64,000 nucleotides of DNA. Origin: Thiomicrorhabdus sp963677355. Lineage in GTDB: Bacteria > Pseudomonadota > Gammaproteobacteria > Thiomicrospirales > Thiomicrospiraceae. The notes below the pieces were generated by a model. The model was not told where the DNA came from. It saw only the letters and a program-made list of their open reading frames with translations, and searched no databases. The first letter of the stretch is position 1. Every line of letters begins with the position of its first letter. The stretch spans positions 310,001-374,000 of the forward strand of contig CAXXXQ010000002.1 of assembly GCA_963677355.2 (NCBI GenBank). Reading direction: 5' to 3'. Positions 52,193 through 62,240 of the stretch are shown piece after piece. The position numbers and the translations under genes are program-made.

Positions 52193-54547
52193 TTAGAATC
52201 GTGAGCGAACATATAAGCCGACCCCGGAATCATCGGGAGTTTTCAGCATATTCAGCTGTAACCGCGAGTCTGGACCGAGCTGTGAACTGTAAAACATCTC
52301 TACGCTATCCGGTTGCAGTGAGCCTTTATGATGATAGCTTACCGTACTGGTTTCCAATTGGCCGTCCGCCGTCAAACCGGTCGGCAGAGTCAGGTTGATT
52401 TTGGAATCCATTAAGGTATTGGCGTTATAGGCTTGGACTCCCCAGCTGTTTTCAGCAGAGCTGTTGTGAATCAAACCGAATTTCATTTCGGCAAATTTGG
52501 CATTTTCCACCTCGATATAGCTACCTGAGCTGGCTGTCGAGTCAGTGAGTTGGCCGTATTTGAACAAGCCGAAAAGCTGGTTTTTGCCCTGACGATAGTT
52601 CATTGAAACCAGCTGATGCTGGCTAAGGTTGTTTTCGCCGAATGCAAATACCCCGGAACCATAAGCATCCATCAATTCCTCTTCTTGTTTGATAATTTGT
52701 GAGGCAACGGCAAGATTGAGGTGGTCATTTAATTGGTAGTTCAGACCTAGAGTTTGTGATTGTTTGGAATGATTCAAGTCGGCATTTGGATCTTGCCACG
52801 CCATATTGTCCTGTACCGGGGATTGATAGCTGGCGAGCAGACTCAAGTGTGGCGAAATTTTATGGGTGCCGGACAGCGAGTGACCATATTCCTGCTGATT
52901 CATATTATGGAAGTGGTTTACATCGTCGGCAAATTGAGTGATGAAAAAATCATCCGAACTGTTTACTGCGTAATTTAGGTGCTGATCAGCAGAAGACAGT
53001 TTGAGATGATTGATTCCGTATGCACTGGCGTTGTCATAGCCGACAGTCAAGTTAAAATGATCAAGTTGATAAACTTGGATTGAATCGGGCTGACTTGCCC
53101 AAAATTGGTTCCATTCAATCGCTTGCTTGTCAACTTGTAGCATGCTGCTGACATCAATCGAATAGTCACGATCATATTTGTCGAAATAAGCCACGGCTGC
53201 CAGCTCCGGTAACTTAGCTAAGCTTTTTAGCTCGGAAGGAATGCTGGCTGTGGATTGATTCAAGGTAAAACTGCTGGCCGGTTCTGATACGGATGCAGCG
53301 GATTTTAGGTCACCAAGCGGTTGCAGTGCAGCCTGAAGGTCCATTAAGCCTACGCCATAGGTGGCGGCATCGGCATAAATGCCGGTATTGTTGGCGGATT
53401 CTTTTAGAATCGAGACCGCTTGTTGCGGCGTTAACTGATCCCAACCGGATAAGAGAACCGCCAGCCCGCCACTGACAATCGGTGTTGCCATGGATGTCCC
53501 ATTGTAGGCGATACTGCTTGTATTGTCTGCGCCATAAGCCGCTTCAATATTTGTTCCGGGCACGGAAATAAAGTTATTCTGAATCTCTGTCATAACTTGC
53601 GTATCGCATGTCAGATTGGCTTCTACGCCGACATCAGTGCAATCTCCCGGGTAATTGGAAAAGCTAGCAATGCTGCCAGTGCTGCTATCCAGTGCAATTA
53701 CATGTAAAACTTGATCGACAATGGATGAATCTATCGACAGATTCTGAGCGGTGTCGTAATTAATAAAGTGTTCTGCACCTATTGGATCACCTACAGCATC
53801 GACTCCGCCATTTCCGGCAGCGGTGACCAGTACGGTATTGTTATTCTGTAAAGTGGTTAGATAGTTGTTATATTCACTTTCGCTACCGCCAACTGTTGAT
53901 AAGTTAACCATATCCGTGATGGAAGCATTAACGATTGGAGATTTATTGGCGAGATAATCGACCGCAGCGTGTATGGCGGTGTTGTATGCCGTCGAGTTGT
54001 CAAAAAATACATTGACGGGCAGTATGGTTGCTTCAGGAGCGAGCCCAAATTCACGACCAGCAGCGATAGAGGAGATATGGGTTCCATGATAGTCGCTATC
54101 GATATCGACGTAATCGTAGTTTATTTCAATTTCATAACCGTCTTCTGAGACAACGCCGCGAGCTTGTTCCCAATCGATTCGGCTGTAACCATCTTCTCCA
54201 TAAAACTCGATATGGTTCGGGTTGATGCCGGAGTCGACAAAGCCGATGGTAATGCCGTTACCTTTATATCCGGCTGCCCAAGCATCGGCTACATTAGTCG
54301 CGGTTTGCTGGACATAAGTACCCGGTGCTATTGTATAGTTACTTAGGTCAATCGGCTCAATGGGTTGGACAGGTACAGTTGGATCAATAGGTTGGACGAT
54401 ATCGGGTTCCGGAACGGTCGAGCTTGAACCGCCACCGCCGCCACAACCGCTTATGGCAATAGTGATGGCGATGAGCAGAGGGGCTTTGGCCTTGACGAAT
54501 AAGCGGAAATGGTTCCCCTGAAAAGATTTTCTCGAACACGTTTTCAT
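52193..54547 (-). CDS. Lipidated S8 (subtilisin) autotransporter
   Basis: 784 residues. A signal peptide ends in the lipobox AISGC (Cys35), followed by a Gly/Ser stretch and a Pro-rich linker. The subtilisin domain (about 85-395) has the full triad: Asp105 in GFVDSGIN, His154 in YHGTH and Ser352 in NGTSMATP, with oxyanion Asn246. The C-terminal part (about 520-784) is strand-rich and ends in VRSRF, as in autotransporter barrels. It resembles NalP-type surface proteases that cleave other surface proteins. It begins directly after the AsmA-like stop (TAAATG), implying coupled translation. Confidence 0.85.
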   Translation of the reverse strand: MKTCSRKSFQGNHFRLFVKAKAPLLIAITIAISGCGGGGGSSSTVPEPDIVQPIDPTVPVQPIEPIDLSNYTIAPGTYVQQTATNVADAWAAGYKGNGITIGFVDSGINPNHIEFYGEDGYSRIDWEQARGVVSEDGYEIEINYDYVDIDSDYHGTHISSIAAGREFGLAPEATILPVNVFFDNSTAYNTAIHAAVDYLANKSPIVNASITDMVNLSTVGGSESEYNNYLTTLQNNNTVLVTAAGNGGVDAVGDPIGAEHFINYDTAQNLSIDSSIVDQVLHVIALDSSTGSIASFSNYPGDCTDVGVEANLTCDTQVMTEIQNNFISVPGTNIEAAYGADNTSSIAYNGTSMATPIVSGGLAVLLSGWDQLTPQQAVSILKESANNTGIYADAATYGVGLMDLQAALQPLGDLKSAASVSEPASSFTLNQSTASIPSELKSLAKLPELAAVAYFDKYDRDYSIDVSSMLQVDKQAIEWNQFWASQPDSIQVYQLDHFNLTVGYDNASAYGINHLKLSSADQHLNYAVNSSDDFFITQFADDVNHFHNMNQQEYGHSLSGTHKISPHLSLLASYQSPVQDNMAWQDPNADLNHSKQSQTLGLNYQLNDHLNLAVASQIIKQEEELMDAYGSGVFAFGENNLSQHQLVSMNYRQGKNQLFGLFKYGQLTDSTASSGSYIEVENAKFAEMKFGLIHNSSAENSWGVQAYNANTLMDSKINLTLPTGLTADGQLETSTVSYHHKGSLQPDSVEMFYSSQLGPDSRLQLNMLKTPDDSGVGLYVRSRF

Positions 54548-56896
54548 TTAGAACTTGAACCCTTTTAAGATGGAGTCTTTAAGTTTGTCTTCGGCTTTCT
54601 TTTTAATGTCTTCGACAACTTCTTCTTTTTTCTTTTCGATTTCCGCTTTGGCTTTCTGCTCCAGTAAGGATTGCAGGTCTAAAGCAATTTTCGGATCCAT
54701 ATAACTTCCGGTCAGTTTGACTGGAATGGTCAGCCCGTTTAGCTCGGTCAGTTCAGCGCCGCCTTGCCCTTTATCCGAACCGACGATTTTGGTTTTGACT
54801 AGATAGTTAAGCGTCTCTTTGGGTAGGTTTACGGTTCCGTTACCGATGATGCGCATAAACGGAGCTTTGGCCGAGAGCGTTTCAGTAGTGACAATTCCGT
54901 TTTTAATGGTGGCAACGGCGACTAACTCACTGAAATCGGTTTTTTCTTCACTGCTGCTGGCAGATACGGTTTTACCGCTTAATTTTGCTTTGGCGCTGCG
55001 GATGGTTTCAGCAAGGTTGAAACCTTTAACCGCACCGTCTTGAAGGTCAGCAGAAACTTTACCGTTCAAGTTTTGTTTGAAGGCGGAGACTCGGTCACCA
55101 GCTGTAGTAATGTCCGCATTTAAGGTTCCTTTGCCTGAAAGTCGGTCATCACCGGTAAAAGCGATCAACACTTCACCAATCGGCAGGTTATTGGTATTAG
55201 TTTTAAAACGGTATTTAGGTATATCTGCGGCAACATTTAAGCCCGCTTGAGCGTTGACTCGAGTTTTAAAAATGTTGGCGGAAACAGGATTGAGCGAGAT
55301 ATCCCCTTTGGCGGCTTTGGTGGTGATCACAATATTGCTCGGTTTGAGATTGTCATAAACCAGATTGCCAACCTTAATGGTACCGTTAATATCCAGTTTA
55401 CGAAGTTGTTCCGTAGGCAGTTCGATTTTGCTCTCTTCGGTGGTTGGCTGATTGCCGGTTGCAGCGGTTTCGGCTTTTTTAGCCGGTAGATAACGGTTAA
55501 CGTCGATCTTATCCAAAGCCAAGTTGTAACGAACAGCAGGAGCGGAGAAGTTAGCCACAGAGGCTTTCCCGCTCAGTTTGGAGTCATCCAATTGAACGGC
55601 CAAGTTGTCGATTTTCAACGATTGCGGCTCCAGATTGAATTGAATGCCCATTGTCGCGGCTAGTTGAGTTAACGTTTTTGCATCGGACATTTCCGGAAGG
55701 GCAATCTTCAGTTTGTTTAGCAATTCTCTAAGGTTGGTTTTATTCAACTCGACTTTAGCGTTCACTTCAGGGCTGTCGATGATCTTTGCAGCCGTGGCCG
55801 ATCCTTGAATTTGCAGCCCCATCGCTTGTAGATTCAGAGCTGGAATAGACGCGGTTTGCTTTTTAATGTCGGCTTCGGCAGAGGTGTTTAGCGATAGATT
55901 TACTTTACCAGCCGGTAAAGTCTCGCCGCTCACTTCGGAATTCAGTGCGATGGATTTGGCTTTGAAAGCCTGGGCTTCAATGTCGCCCGAGAAGTCGGTT
56001 ACAGTCAAGTCTCCATCAACGGTCTCAAGCGGAAAGTCTTTACCACCTTTAACTGCATATTTAACCGATAAAGTCGGTAATGTGAACTGATTGCCTTCAA
56101 TCGAAAAACTTGGTAACTCGATGGTTGTTTTAGCTTGTTCAACCGGAATGCCTTTGCCGGATGTCGTGTTGCTGACGACCAAGTTTTGTACACTGAATTG
56201 TCCGGATTGTTCAATTTTCGCTTCAAGATTGATTTGTAAATTGGTTTTGATTTCAGGTTGTTGAATAGCGGTGTCGGCATTTAGGGCAACTTTGAAAAAC
56301 TCGCCAAAGCTGATGCTGTCTGTGGTTAAACTCAGATTGGTTAATTTGATCTGTTGCTGGTTTTGGTCGTCTTGCCAGGAAATTTGACCGTCTTTGATAT
56401 CAATGCCGCCAAAACTCAATGACGACAGTTTGCTTAAAGGACTCTCTTCGTGTTGATCGTCGGTATGTTTTTCATCCTCTTTTTCAGACTCTGTTTTCTC
56501 TTCTGTGAGGTCATCCCAGTTGGTTTTACCTTGCGCATCTTTTTGCAGGTTTAAATTCAAACCGTGCAATGTCAAGGTTTCCACCTCCAGTTGCTTGCTT
56601 AATAGGGGGAGAATCGCGGCACCGATCTGGACTTTTTCGACCTTGACGAATGGCTCTGAATCGAAGCCGGCAGCATTGCTTAAAGAGGCTTTCTCCAAGT
56701 TAATGGCTAACTCGGGGAAGATGGACAGGCTCATATTGTCTATTGTTAAGTCGCGGCCGGTGTTCTCTTTAACCGCCGTGGTAATTTCATCTCGGTAGTC
56801 ATTCGGATCAACTGTGGCAACGATGACGCCGATTGCGACGACTAAAACGACAACCAAGCCGGCAAAAATTTTTAAAATCAGACCCAATGCTTTCAT
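54548..56896 (-). CDS. AsmA-family envelope protein
   Basis: 782 residues: one N-terminal transmembrane helix (about 8-30) followed by the AsmA start DPNDYRDEITTAVKENTGRDL, many beta-strand repeats, an acidic low-complexity segment (about 135-160, EKEDEKHTDDQHEE) and a C-terminal Lys/Glu-rich helix. AsmA-like proteins bridge inner and outer membrane and move phospholipid. It is the first gene of a leftward run with the subtilase. Confidence 0.86.
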   Translation of the reverse strand: MKALGLILKIFAGLVVVLVVAIGVIVATVDPNDYRDEITTAVKENTGRDLTIDNMSLSIFPELAINLEKASLSNAAGFDSEPFVKVEKVQIGAAILPLLSKQLEVETLTLHGLNLNLQKDAQGKTNWDDLTEEKTESEKEDEKHTDDQHEESPLSKLSSLSFGGIDIKDGQISWQDDQNQQQIKLTNLSLTTDSISFGEFFKVALNADTAIQQPEIKTNLQINLEAKIEQSGQFSVQNLVVSNTTSGKGIPVEQAKTTIELPSFSIEGNQFTLPTLSVKYAVKGGKDFPLETVDGDLTVTDFSGDIEAQAFKAKSIALNSEVSGETLPAGKVNLSLNTSAEADIKKQTASIPALNLQAMGLQIQGSATAAKIIDSPEVNAKVELNKTNLRELLNKLKIALPEMSDAKTLTQLAATMGIQFNLEPQSLKIDNLAVQLDDSKLSGKASVANFSAPAVRYNLALDKIDVNRYLPAKKAETAATGNQPTTEESKIELPTEQLRKLDINGTIKVGNLVYDNLKPSNIVITTKAAKGDISLNPVSANIFKTRVNAQAGLNVAADIPKYRFKTNTNNLPIGEVLIAFTGDDRLSGKGTLNADITTAGDRVSAFKQNLNGKVSADLQDGAVKGFNLAETIRSAKAKLSGKTVSASSSEEKTDFSELVAVATIKNGIVTTETLSAKAPFMRIIGNGTVNLPKETLNYLVKTKIVGSDKGQGGAELTELNGLTIPVKLTGSYMDPKIALDLQSLLEQKAKAEIEKKKEEVVEDIKKKAEDKLKDSILKGFKF

Positions 56897-57165
56897 AGAA
56901 ACTCCACGGTGGTAAGTGCAACAGTTTTAAGGTAAATGGTAACAGATGAAGAACGGAATAATAAAGCGTATTTAAAGCAAATTTGATCAAAGTAGTTTGC
57001 GACTGAATCGACTTGGAATAACGTAAGCTTTTAAACAGAAAAACAGTCTGAAAAAACTTGTATTTTTATAGGCTTAAGCGTCTGAAACCAGTAAATTCGC
57101 TGAATTTTGATTTTTTATTCAGTATGATAGCCACAAATACCGAAAATACAGGCGTTAAGCAAGAT

Positions 57166-58530
57166 ATGGACTCGATTGAAACTCAACAGTGGACACAAAG
57201 ATATTCCGATTATTTACAATCTTTACCGTCTCGACCTGCCCGGATTGTTTATCAACGGGATCGTGCCCGAGTGATTCATTCCGCTTCTTTTCGACGTCTG
57301 CAGGCCAAAACCCAGATTTTCGGTTTAAGTGAATCCGATTTTTACCGAACACGACTGACGCACTCTATGGAGGTGGCGCAGATCGGTTCAGGCCTTGTTG
57401 AACAATTGATTACCGTTGGCATGAATGAAAACGGACAGGATGCGGACTATCTGGAGTGGTTACCTTCGTTTTATTTGATCGAGGCCATCTGTTTAGCTCA
57501 TGATTTGGGACACCCACCCTACGGACACGGTGGGGAAGTGGCGCTCAATTACATGATGCGGCATTACGGCGGTTTTGAAGGCAATGCGCAAACTTTAAGA
57601 ATTTTGGCTAAGTTGGGTGAATACACGCCCGAAAACGGCTTGGACCTTTCGCGACGAACGGCCTTAGGGGTGATGAAATATCCGGCAATCTATAATGATG
57701 TGATTGCGGCCAATACCGATTATCAGGCTCAACTTCAGGAGCCGCAAGTCGACGATTTCAGAACTTTGCAGATGAATCGATGGTTGCCGCCAAAAAGTTT
57801 ATATCTTGAAGAGAAAGAGTTGTTTGAATGGGTTTTGGCTCCGTTCTCCCTCGAAGACAGAGCTCGCTTCACACAGTTGGCCGACTGCAAGAGTTGCCAT
57901 CGTCAAACTCAATACAAGGCATTAGATACAACTATTATGGAGTTGGCCGACGATATCGCTTACGGAGTTCATGATTTGGAAGACGCGGTCGCCATGAATA
58001 TGGTTTCCCGTGAGTTGTGGCAGGCGGAAGTGATGGAAAACCCGGAGTTCAAAAAGTATCAACTTTGGGATGACGACATGACCGATAAACTATTCAGTCA
58101 CTCGTCTCGCGGCAGAAAGCATGCGGTCAGTAAGATTGTCGGCATTATGGTGGAGTCGATATATATGGACGAAAATCCGGAGTTCGAACATCCGTTACTC
58201 CGCTATCAGGCAAGATTGAGAGAAGGGGAGACGGCTGTGCTTGAGCTGTTGAAACGCTTCGTATTTAAAAATGTCATCACCATTCCTGAAGTGAAACAGA
58301 TGGAATACAAAGGGCAGCTGATTGTTTTGGAGTTGTTTAAGTCGTTACGTGCTAATCCGAGCGCTTTGTTGCCAACCAATTCGTATCAAAAATATATGCA
58401 GGCTGAAACCGTTCAACAACAACAACGAGTGATTTCCGACTATATTGCCGGCATGACCAATACTTATGCGTCACGTTTGTACGCCAAGTTATTTACCCCG
58501 ACTCAGGGATCTATCTTTGATCGGCTTTAA
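57166..58530 (+). CDS. dgt: dGTP triphosphohydrolase-like HD protein
   Basis: 454 residues of the dGTPase family. The HD site is intact: RLTHSMEVAQIG (His), CLAHDLGHPPYGHGGE (His-Asp) and ELADDIAYGVHDLED (Asp). The N-terminal RARVIHSASFRRLQAKTQIF is the family signature. It cleaves dNTPs to the nucleoside and triphosphate. The start is unsure: ATG at 57124 gives 14 more residues, but a TATGAT there may be the -10; neither has a clear ribosome site. Its end overlaps the convergent queG by 20 bp. Confidence 0.88.
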   Translation: MDSIETQQWTQRYSDYLQSLPSRPARIVYQRDRARVIHSASFRRLQAKTQIFGLSESDFYRTRLTHSMEVAQIGSGLVEQLITVGMNENGQDADYLEWLPSFYLIEAICLAHDLGHPPYGHGGEVALNYMMRHYGGFEGNAQTLRILAKLGEYTPENGLDLSRRTALGVMKYPAIYNDVIAANTDYQAQLQEPQVDDFRTLQMNRWLPPKSLYLEEKELFEWVLAPFSLEDRARFTQLADCKSCHRQTQYKALDTTIMELADDIAYGVHDLEDAVAMNMVSRELWQAEVMENPEFKKYQLWDDDMTDKLFSHSSRGRKHAVSKIVGIMVESIYMDENPEFEHPLLRYQARLREGETAVLELLKRFVFKNVITIPEVKQMEYKGQLIVLELFKSLRANPSALLPTNSYQKYMQAETVQQQQRVISDYIAGMTNTYASRLYAKLFTPTQGSIFDRL

Positions 58531-59752
58531 TACTGTCGGCTTTGTTTTTGTTAGTTCTGCTTTTTGGTAAGTAATATTTTTTGGCAACAAAGGGTTTGTG
58601 AGAATCTCTACTTCTCGTGTCGTCATAAGGGTGAATTTCCGTTTTACTAGTTAAACGGCTCTGTAACTGATTAATCGCCCAATCAATATGTTCATCAACA
58701 AGCTCTCCGAATTGTCCCGATGCTTTCTGTAGTGTTTGCAATGCTTGATGGATCAAATCGCTTGAACCTGTGATATTGCCGATGGAAACGGCAAGGTTGC
58801 GTTTCCATTGTTGGTAGCCGATGCGCCGAATAGGCGAGCCTTGCAATCGGTTCATGAATTCAGCTTCGTTCCAGGCCCATAATTCCAGTAGCGAAACAGA
58901 ATCCAAGCCTTTGTCGTTTTTAAAACCGTCTTCCCGAGTCGCTTCGGTGAACTTGTTCCATGGACAAACCAATTGGCAGTCGTCACAACCATAGATTCGA
59001 TTGCCGATGGGTTTCCTGAACTCGAGAGGAATGGCACCTTTATATTCAATCGTTAAATAGGATATACAGCGTCTGGCATCAATCACCGTATTGGCGACTA
59101 TTGCTTGGGTTGGGCACTCCTGAATGCATGCAGTGCAGGGGCCGCAACCCTGTTTTTCAAAAGGGGGATCGGCCGGCAACGTTAAGTTGCAATAGAGCTC
59201 TCCCAAAAAGAACCAGGAACCGGCTCGCGGATGAATGATCAGACTGTTTTTTCCGATAAATCCTAAACCGGCTTTTTCGGCTATCGGTCTTTCCAGTACC
59301 GGTGCACTGTCGGTAAAAGCTCGATATTTAAAGTTGTCGGTAACGGAATCGATTTTTTCGGCTAGCTTCTGTAGTTTCTTTCTAATCAGTTTGTGATAGT
59401 CCTTGCCAAGTGCATACCGTGATATATAAGCCTGTTGAGGCTGATGAAGAATGTCGGCAGGGTTGTGAGCACAGGTATCAAGATAATTGAGACGTACACT
59501 GATAATGCAATTTGTGCCAGGCTCCAGTTCGTTAGGACGGGTTCGTTTGGTGCCATGGCGCTCCATGTACTCCATGTCGCCATGAAACTGTTCGCCAATC
59601 CAGTTAAAATAGCGTGCTTCGTAATGCGATAAATCGGTATCGGCAAAGCCAATATCGGCAAAGCCGAGTTCGATAGCCCAGTTTTTAATTTGGGTTTTAA
59701 GGTTTTGGGAGTCCGTTGTGGGTTGCGGAGAGTTTATAGAGGCGGTTTTCAT
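58511..59752 (-). CDS. queG: Epoxyqueuosine reductase
   Basis: 413 residues. Two [4Fe-4S] clusters are indicated by CGPCTACIQECPTQAI and CDDCQLVCPWN, with a C-terminal HEAT-like part. The cobalamin-binding N-terminal domain carries GFADIGFADTD and TDSAPVLERPIAEKAGLGF with the catalytic Asp. It makes queuosine in tRNA. The start at MKTASINSP is chosen because the longer frame runs 77 residues into the tsaE promoter region. Confidence 0.95.
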   Translation of the reverse strand: MKTASINSPQPTTDSQNLKTQIKNWAIELGFADIGFADTDLSHYEARYFNWIGEQFHGDMEYMERHGTKRTRPNELEPGTNCIISVRLNYLDTCAHNPADILHQPQQAYISRYALGKDYHKLIRKKLQKLAEKIDSVTDNFKYRAFTDSAPVLERPIAEKAGLGFIGKNSLIIHPRAGSWFFLGELYCNLTLPADPPFEKQGCGPCTACIQECPTQAIVANTVIDARRCISYLTIEYKGAIPLEFRKPIGNRIYGCDDCQLVCPWNKFTEATREDGFKNDKGLDSVSLLELWAWNEAEFMNRLQGSPIRRIGYQQWKRNLAVSIGNITGSSDLIHQALQTLQKASGQFGELVDEHIDWAINQLQSRLTSKTEIHPYDDTRSRDSHKPFVAKKYYLPKSRTNKNKADSIKADQR

Positions 59753-59888
59753 GGTAAATAGTTTAACAAAAGATTTTCCTAAAAAATCTGGGTTAATTTT
59801 ATTCTGAAGTCCTAGTGATTTACACCTCTGATAATCTAGTGCGGGTGGAAATAAATCATTTCTAGTGCTCAAGTTTTGGAAAATTAAG

Positions 59889-60398
59889 ATGAAAAGTATC
59901 GAGTTTATATTGTCAAATGAGTCTGAAAGCCTTGAGTTTGCAGCTTTGGTGGCAAATTCTTTCAAAAAAGTGGATGGATTCAAAAAAGGTCTGATTTTTT
60001 ACCTGAAAGGTGATTTGGGAGCCGGTAAGTCTTTCTTTTCTCGAGCTTTTATCCAGTCCTTTATACCCGGCCAAAAAGTCAAAAGTCCTACCTATACTAT
60101 TGTGGAAAGTTATAATTTTTCTACAAATTGCATATATCATCTTGATTTGTATAGACTTTGCGATCCAGAAGAGTTAGAGTATTTAGCCATAAGGGATCTT
60201 TTTGTCGGAAATTTCACGGCATTAATCGAATGGCCGCAAAAAGGCGCGCCGATTTTGCCGTTGGCTGATGTCGAATTTGAGTTTGTTTATCGTGAAATCG
60301 AACAGGCTCAAGGTCGAGCGGTAACATTAAAGGCCGTGACCGATCAGGGAGAAGCTCTTATTAAGCAAATTGAGTGTGATTCAGAGTCAATCGAATAA
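59889..60398 (+). CDS. tsaE: tRNA threonylcarbamoyladenosine biosynthesis ATPase TsaE
   Basis: 169 residues, a P-loop ATPase. Walker A GDLGAGKSFFSRAF, then SPTYTIVESY and the Asp-Leu motif HLDLYRL are family signatures. With TsaB and TsaD it makes t6A37 in tRNA. The ATG follows GGA by 9 bases. It precedes the amidase gene by 82 bp, the same order as in E. coli. Confidence 0.95.
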   Translation: MKSIEFILSNESESLEFAALVANSFKKVDGFKKGLIFYLKGDLGAGKSFFSRAFIQSFIPGQKVKSPTYTIVESYNFSTNCIYHLDLYRLCDPEELEYLAIRDLFVGNFTALIEWPQKGAPILPLADVEFEFVYREIEQAQGRAVTLKAVTDQGEALIKQIECDSESIE

Positions 60399-60480
60399 AA
60401 GCTGAGGTGTTTTGGCTTTGAATGGCACGCAATTTGGTAGGTAATTAATGGATACTTCTCTTTAAGTAAGGGTCGGCGAT

Positions 60481-62172
60481 ATGGTCACTTCTGTAGCTAT
60501 GCAGCAAAAGCCAAAAAAAACGGTTTCTATCGTAATCGGATTAGCATTGATGTTCTGGGTTCAGAACGTCATCGCAGCCGGAATTCTATCCGGTATGCGC
60601 ATTGGTCAAACGGATGAGAAAACCCGAGTGGTTTTTGATCTTAAAAAAAGTGATAAGTACCGAGTTCAACAGTTAAATAACCCATCACGTCTGGTTGTCG
60701 ATTTTTTCGACACCGCTAATTACCTGTCATTTAAACGTAAACACATTACCGATAATCGAGTTTTTAAAATTCGCGTCGCTGCGGATAAGCAGAAAACTCG
60801 AGTTGTCTTGGATTTGCACAAAACGCCGGATTATCAGACTTTCTTTTTAAGCAATGCCCAAAAAGGAAGAGATCGGTTAGTCATTGATTTAACAGAGCCG
60901 AAAGCAAAACAGAACATCGTGCAAAAGGCGATTAAACCGGCTCCGGTTAAAGTCGCGGAGAAAGCAGAGAAAGTAAAGCCGACCGTTAAGGTTGAAAAGA
61001 AGCAAGCTCTTGATGTCGCGAAGTTGTCTAATAAACAGCCTGCGGAGTCTGTGAAAGCTATTCACTCTAAGCAAGCCGTAAAACCTCAAACCAAGCAAAC
61101 CGCTCCGACGACTGTCGCAAAAGCAGAAGTGAAAAGCCTTTCCGAAAAAGGGCTCGGTAACGGCGCTATTTTGAAAAAACAAGACAGTGAAAAAGCCAAG
61201 CCTATTGTAGATATTGCCAAAAAAGACAATGCCAAACCGATTATCGATAAAGCTCCCAAAGCTTTATTGGACAAGGACAGCGCAGTGTTGATCAAGCCGG
61301 CTGAACTGGTCGTGGCGATTGATGCCGGGCACGGTGGGAAGGATACTGGGGCGATCGGTCATAATAATGTGTATGAAAAACATGCAACATTGATGATGGC
61401 TAAGGAATTGAAGAAAAAAATTGATCGTCAGCCGGGTATGCGCGCCATTCTGACTCGAGATAAGGATGTTTTCATTCCTCTGTCGAAACGAGTCAAAATC
61501 GCCAAACAGAAAAATGCCGATATTTTTATTTCCATTCATGCGGATGCATTCCATGATAATTCGGTAAGAGGTGGGTCGGTTTATGTTTTATCAGAGCGTG
61601 GAGCCAGTAGTACTATGGCTAGATTGTTGGCAAGAAGCGAAAATGCGGCCTTGGATGAGATTCGCCTCAAAGGAATGGATGATGATGTCGCTTTTGCATT
61701 GAGCGATTTGTCCAGAGAAGCCAATATTAAAGCAAGCCGAAAACTAGCTAAGACAGTATTAAAACAGATGGGTAAGACGGTAAAAATGCATAAGCATTCT
61801 GTTCAGTCAGCCGGATTTGCGGTATTGAAGTCGATCGATATGCCGTCGTTATTGATTGAAACGGCTTTTATTTCCAATCCGCACGAGGCACGTAATTTAA
61901 TGAGTCGTAATTTTCAGAGAAAGATGGCGAGTGCGATTGTTGACGGTTTAAACCAGTATGCTGCTGACATGACGCCTAAACAGCGTTGGGGTGACACCTT
62001 ATATGTTCATTATCAGGTGCAAAAAGGGGATACGCTTTCCGAGATTGCTCAGACTTATCAAGTTTCTACTTTGACGTTGAAAAAGGTCAATAAGATCAAG
62101 AATGCCAATTCTTTATATGTTGGCAAGAAATTGAAGATACCGGTTTCAGACAAATTGATGGCGGGTATTTAA
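60481..62172 (+). CDS. amiB: N-acetylmuramoyl-L-alanine amidase (AmiB/AmiC type) with LysM
   Basis: 563 residues: signal peptide (to about residue 34), AMIN domain (about 38-140), a long Lys/Ala/Pro-rich linker (about 145-265), amidase_3 domain (about 275-500) with zinc ligands in IDAGHGGKD, the Glu of VYEKH, SIHAD and catalytic Glu in LIETAFIS, and a LysM (about 512-556). It splits septal peptidoglycan. AmiB is favoured over AmiC by the tsaE neighbour and the LysM, but the symbol is not certain. Confidence 0.93.
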   Translation: MVTSVAMQQKPKKTVSIVIGLALMFWVQNVIAAGILSGMRIGQTDEKTRVVFDLKKSDKYRVQQLNNPSRLVVDFFDTANYLSFKRKHITDNRVFKIRVAADKQKTRVVLDLHKTPDYQTFFLSNAQKGRDRLVIDLTEPKAKQNIVQKAIKPAPVKVAEKAEKVKPTVKVEKKQALDVAKLSNKQPAESVKAIHSKQAVKPQTKQTAPTTVAKAEVKSLSEKGLGNGAILKKQDSEKAKPIVDIAKKDNAKPIIDKAPKALLDKDSAVLIKPAELVVAIDAGHGGKDTGAIGHNNVYEKHATLMMAKELKKKIDRQPGMRAILTRDKDVFIPLSKRVKIAKQKNADIFISIHADAFHDNSVRGGSVYVLSERGASSTMARLLARSENAALDEIRLKGMDDDVAFALSDLSREANIKASRKLAKTVLKQMGKTVKMHKHSVQSAGFAVLKSIDMPSLLIETAFISNPHEARNLMSRNFQRKMASAIVDGLNQYAADMTPKQRWGDTLYVHYQVQKGDTLSEIAQTYQVSTLTLKKVNKIKNANSLYVGKKLKIPVSDKLMAGI

Positions 62173-62240
62173 GAGAAATTGGCTGACTTTTGACGATATT
62201 CCTAAGTTAGTTGGTTGCGTTCAAACATAATTTTAGCGTG

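Noticed and set aside
54460..54470. Phase-variable homopolymer in the subtilase gene, as in NalP
   Set aside because: The Gly run is encoded by mixed GGC/GGT codons, so no homopolymeric tract is present.
59753..59983. 77-residue extension of queG
   Set aside because: It runs into the divergent tsaE gene and has no resemblance to QueG.
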